22,220 nucleotides of DNA from a virus, in the IMG/VR virus record IMGVR_UViG_3300046001_008732, positions 1 through 22,220 of that record; one strand, 5' to 3'. Positions 19,842 to 22,220 of this stretch are shown here, in pieces. Numbering within the stretch: position 1 is the first letter of the stretch; every line of letters begins with the position of its first letter. The position numbers and the translations under genes were made by a program. Under the pieces are notes generated by a model. That model saw only the letters and a program-made list of their open reading frames with translations, searched no databases and had not been told where the DNA came from.

Positions 19842-21982
19842 TGGCAATAACTTTAAGAGCTGTAACAGGATCAGCACTCTCACACGCCCAAGTAGATAGA
19901 AACTTTTCATCAATGTACTACTCCTCATCTCTTACAGGACAAGTATTAACCTTCTTTACCACAGGAAGTGCTACAATAGGACAAGTACCAACCTCGGCAA
20001 GTTTTATAATACCATCAGCATCAAAGTGGACAGATATACCAGGAGGAGGTATTGCTAGAAATAGTAATGTAGAGATTACAGGATCCTTTACTCAAGGAAG
20101 TAGTAACGTTAGAGCATCAGGTGCTAATTCTCATGCAGAAGGATTTGGAAGCACAGCATCAGGATCAAATTCACATGCAGAAGGGCTATATGCTACAGCA
20201 ATAGGAGAGTGGTCTCATGCTGAAGGAGACGCTACTCAAGCAATAGGAGATCTTTCACACGCAGAAGGATACAGTACTCAAGCAATAGGAGAAGGATCAC
20301 ACGCAGAAGGGCGTGAGACTCAAGCAATAGGAGAATGGTCTCATGCTGAGGGAATCAGCACAACTGCAACTGGAAACTATTCACATGCTGAGGGAGTCGG
20401 AACAACTGCAACTGGAAACTATTCACATGCTGAAGGTACAGGTACAACCTCATTAGGGCCAAATTCACATGCAGAAGGAGATAATGCTCAAGCAATAGGA
20501 ACAGGATCACATGCTGAAGGATTCTCTACCCAAGCAATAGGAGAATGGTCTCATGCAGAAGGTAGTAACACTATAGCATCAGGGAGTAGATCTCATGCAG
20601 AAGGATTATATACTATAGCATTAGGAAGATATCAACACGTACAAGGAAGATACAACCAGACATCTTCAGCAGATTCAGCTTTTATAATAGGAAACGGAAT
20701 CAATTCTGCAAATAGATCTAACTTAGTATTTGCATCAGGAAGTACATTTCAAGTAACAGGATCAATATATACAACAGGAGATATTGTTTCGTTAGGAAAC
20801 ATAACTGCACAGCAATACATCGTATCAACATCAGTATACTATGTAACAGAATCATATCTATCAGGATCTCATATTTTTGGAAATACACTCGACGATACTC
20901 ATCAATTTACAGGGTCATTACTGGTATCAAATTCACTAGTAGTAAGAGGTACTCATACAGTAACAGGATCGGTAAATATATTAGGTACTCAGAATATTAA
21001 TGGAGGAATGAGCTTTACAGCCACATCAACCCTAGGCACACCAAATACAGTAGGCAATGTTGGTACAAGTAACCTAACAATACAGGGCAATCAAGGAATT
21101 ATTTTAAGTGAAGCAAACGGAAACGTTGGACAAATTGTAATTGGCAATGCAACAAACACTGTAGCAATTGGTAATGACACTAAAGACTTTGTAAAATTTG
21201 CACGAAACTGGAATGCAGTATCAGGTTCAACTAACCTAACCATGAATGCACTACATGTAAGTAATAGTATCAATTTTGTAAGTTCTTCAGGGACAAACAT
21301 AGCAAGAGGTCTTTATATCAATCCAACACTAACCGGTGTAACTGATTATAGAGCAATAGAAGTAGTTACAGGGTCTGTGCAGATAACTGGATCAGTACAA
21401 ATTACCGGTTCACTTATTTCAACAGGAGGAACAGTCTTTACAGGAACACATACACTTTCAGGATCAAACACGATAACAGGAGTAACTATAATGTCGGGAT
21501 CAGTTACCGTAGCAAGTGGAAGTGACTTTTACTATGGAGCAAATAAGCAGTATAATTACGGAGCATTTCAGCACAACTTTTCACAATCGGGATCTGCAAA
21601 CGTATCACACTCATTTGCACTTGGAACAACAGATGAAGCTATTGGGGTAAGTATAGTAAGTGGAAGTAGAATTACAGTTGCAAATAATGGAACTTATAAC
21701 TTACAATTCTCAGTACAACTATATACACCAGCAGGAACAGATGTTTATATCTGGTTTAAAAGAAACGGAGTAAATATAACCGACTCAGCAACTAGGGTAG
21801 ATACTGATAACGGAAAGAGATATATTCCTGCTTGGAATTATGTAAAATCTCTATCAGCTGGAGATTATCTCGAAGTAGTGTGGCAAAGTGGTGCAGCAAA
21901 TACTGTATTTGAAGCCGTAACCGCTACAGGAAATATTCCAGGAATACCATCCATTATAACAACCATTACACAAGTAAGATAA
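19841..21982 (+). CDS. Long tail fibre/adhesin with SHAEG repeats and C1q/TNF-like tip (713 aa)
   Basis: The opening AITLRAVTGSALSHAQVDRNF resembles the '(G)S.L(T/S)H..(V/L)D.NF' segment found at the start of many phage fibre proteins, likely the particle-binding end. Residues 97-264 are twelve consecutive 14-residue units of type SHAEG-x-x-x-(T/Q)-A-x-G-x-x, then a degenerate QHVQG. They resemble the YadA-head (Hep/Hag) repeats that form a trimeric left-handed beta-roll. A Gly/Ser/Thr-rich shaft with TGS-type repeats follows (about 300-560). The final 140 residues (SHSFALGTTDEAIGVSIVSG ... NGTYNLQFSVQLYTPAGTDVYIWFKRNG ... LSAGDYLEVVWQSG) look like a C1q/TNF-type jelly roll, the likely receptor-binding tip. 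It probably decides host range. Confidence 0.88.
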   Translation: MAITLRAVTGSALSHAQVDRNFSSMYYSSSLTGQVLTFFTTGSATIGQVPTSASFIIPSASKWTDIPGGGIARNSNVEITGSFTQGSSNVRASGANSHAEGFGSTASGSNSHAEGLYATAIGEWSHAEGDATQAIGDLSHAEGYSTQAIGEGSHAEGRETQAIGEWSHAEGISTTATGNYSHAEGVGTTATGNYSHAEGTGTTSLGPNSHAEGDNAQAIGTGSHAEGFSTQAIGEWSHAEGSNTIASGSRSHAEGLYTIALGRYQHVQGRYNQTSSADSAFIIGNGINSANRSNLVFASGSTFQVTGSIYTTGDIVSLGNITAQQYIVSTSVYYVTESYLSGSHIFGNTLDDTHQFTGSLLVSNSLVVRGTHTVTGSVNILGTQNINGGMSFTATSTLGTPNTVGNVGTSNLTIQGNQGIILSEANGNVGQIVIGNATNTVAIGNDTKDFVKFARNWNAVSGSTNLTMNALHVSNSINFVSSSGTNIARGLYINPTLTGVTDYRAIEVVTGSVQITGSVQITGSLISTGGTVFTGTHTLSGSNTITGVTIMSGSVTVASGSDFYYGANKQYNYGAFQHNFSQSGSANVSHSFALGTTDEAIGVSIVSGSRITVANNGTYNLQFSVQLYTPAGTDVYIWFKRNGVNITDSATRVDTDNGKRYIPAWNYVKSLSAGDYLEVVWQSGAANTVFEAVTATGNIPGIPSIITTITQVR
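20129..20647 (+). repeat. Coding tandem repeat, 42-bp period (SHAEG units)
   Basis: Twelve 42-bp units run from 20129 to 20632, each starting with Ser-His-Ala-Glu-Gly, with a thirteenth degenerate start at 20633-20647. Units vary in sequence but some parts are identical at the DNA level: a 32-bp stretch at 20360-20391 recurs at 20402-20433, one period later. It lies within the tail-fibre gene. Confidence 0.92.
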
Positions 21983-21986
21983 ACAT

Positions 21987-22220
21987 ATGTGGTTTTATAA
22001 ACAACAACAAATAAAAGAACTTACAGATATGCCCGAACACACATTCGGGTTTATCTACGAAGTTACACATACCCCTACAGGAAAAAAGTATTTAGGAAGA
22101 AAGCAGTTAATATCGGTAACTAGAAAATTATTAGGGAAAAAAGAACTAGCACTAATTACAGATAAGAGATCTTCTAAAAAGAAGACTATTACAAAAGAGA
22201 CAGACTGGAAAGCCTATTAC
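21987..22220 (+). CDS. Seg-like GIY-YIG endonuclease (partial, runs off the window)
   Basis: The frame from ATG 21987 is open to the last base (78 codons). It reads MWFYKQQQIKELTDMPEHTF, then GFIYEVTHTPTGKKYLGRKQ and later KKTITKETDWKAYY. GFIY and KYLG, ten residues apart, are the two strands of the GIY-YIG nuclease core, and the following GRKQ and Lys-rich region through ETDWKAYY matches my memory of Seg-like phage endonucleases. Such enzymes cut DNA at specific sites and often spread as free-standing homing genes between phage genes. It starts four bases after the tail-fibre stop. The catalytic Arg/Glu and the C-terminal DNA-binding part lie mostly outside the window. Confidence 0.85.
   Translation, partial: MWFYKQQQIKELTDMPEHTFGFIYEVTHTPTGKKYLGRKQLISVTRKLLGKKELALITDKRSSKKKTITKETDWKAYY

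Noticed and set aside
20129-20647. CRISPR-like array
   Set aside because: The regular 42-bp period is a coding repeat in frame with the fibre gene, without alternating conserved repeats and unique spacers.
19841-21982. Diversity-generating retroelement target at the fibre tip
   Set aside because: No reverse transcriptase gene, template repeat or adenine-biased variable repeat is visible in the window; the jelly-roll end is not a C-type lectin fold by eye.

Overview
This window is a stretch of a contractile-tailed (T4-like) bacteriophage genome whose host is most likely a member of the Bacteroidetes. The phage call rests on a run of recognisable baseplate and late-transcription genes: a gp55-like late sigma factor, a gp5-like central spike, a gp25-like wedge protein, a gp6/J-like wedge protein, a set of large virion proteins and a long tail fibre with SHAEG repeats. 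The host call rests on the promoters. Five near-identical upstream cassettes have the form TTG-N20-TATATTTAGG, which fits the Bacteroidetes primary-sigma consensus (TTG around -33, TANNTTTG around -7). Most starts also have an A-rich leader and no Shine-Dalgarno sequence. The DNA is AT-rich, and every gene I accept is on the + strand.

Region 1 (1-2072) is an early-type block of small genes of unknown function. It holds the tail of a gene cut by the window edge, then ORFs at 150, 576, 783, 1004, 1423 and 1667. They are fed by four copies of the promoter cassette and closed by a strong intrinsic terminator at 2042-2072. Region 2 (2073-2522) is non-coding or weakly coding, with short direct repeats and a possible degenerate promoter.

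Region 3 (2523-5300) is a mixed accessory block. It contains an unknown 137-aa protein, a fifth promoter cassette, a tandem pair of related small membrane proteins, and a T5orf172-type (GIY-YIG superfamily) protein. After a 148-bp gap with a possible variant promoter come a 57-aa gene, an HD-domain phosphohydrolase and a small membrane-anchored protein. The gp55-like late sigma factor (5281-5979) overlaps the end of that block and sits directly before the structural operon, which it probably helps transcribe.

Region 4 (6013-21982) is the late baseplate and tail operon. Its order is small protein, spike (gp5-like without lysozyme), coiled-coil protein, small protein, gp25, gp6, DNRLRE-like protein, small coiled-coil protein, 1148-aa wedge-type protein, 366-aa and 219-aa virion proteins, two paralogous virion proteins, and a 713-aa tail fibre with twelve SHAEG units and a C1q/TNF-like tip. 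The genes are packed head to tail, many with a TAATG stop/start overlap, which suggests coupled translation. The window ends inside a Seg-like GIY-YIG endonuclease gene beside the fibre.

I found no tRNA, CRISPR array, transposon or reverse transcriptase. The most notable features are the iterated early-promoter cassettes (partly embedded in the 3' ends of upstream genes), the paralogous membrane and virion protein pairs, the SHAEG fibre, and two GIY-YIG-superfamily genes.
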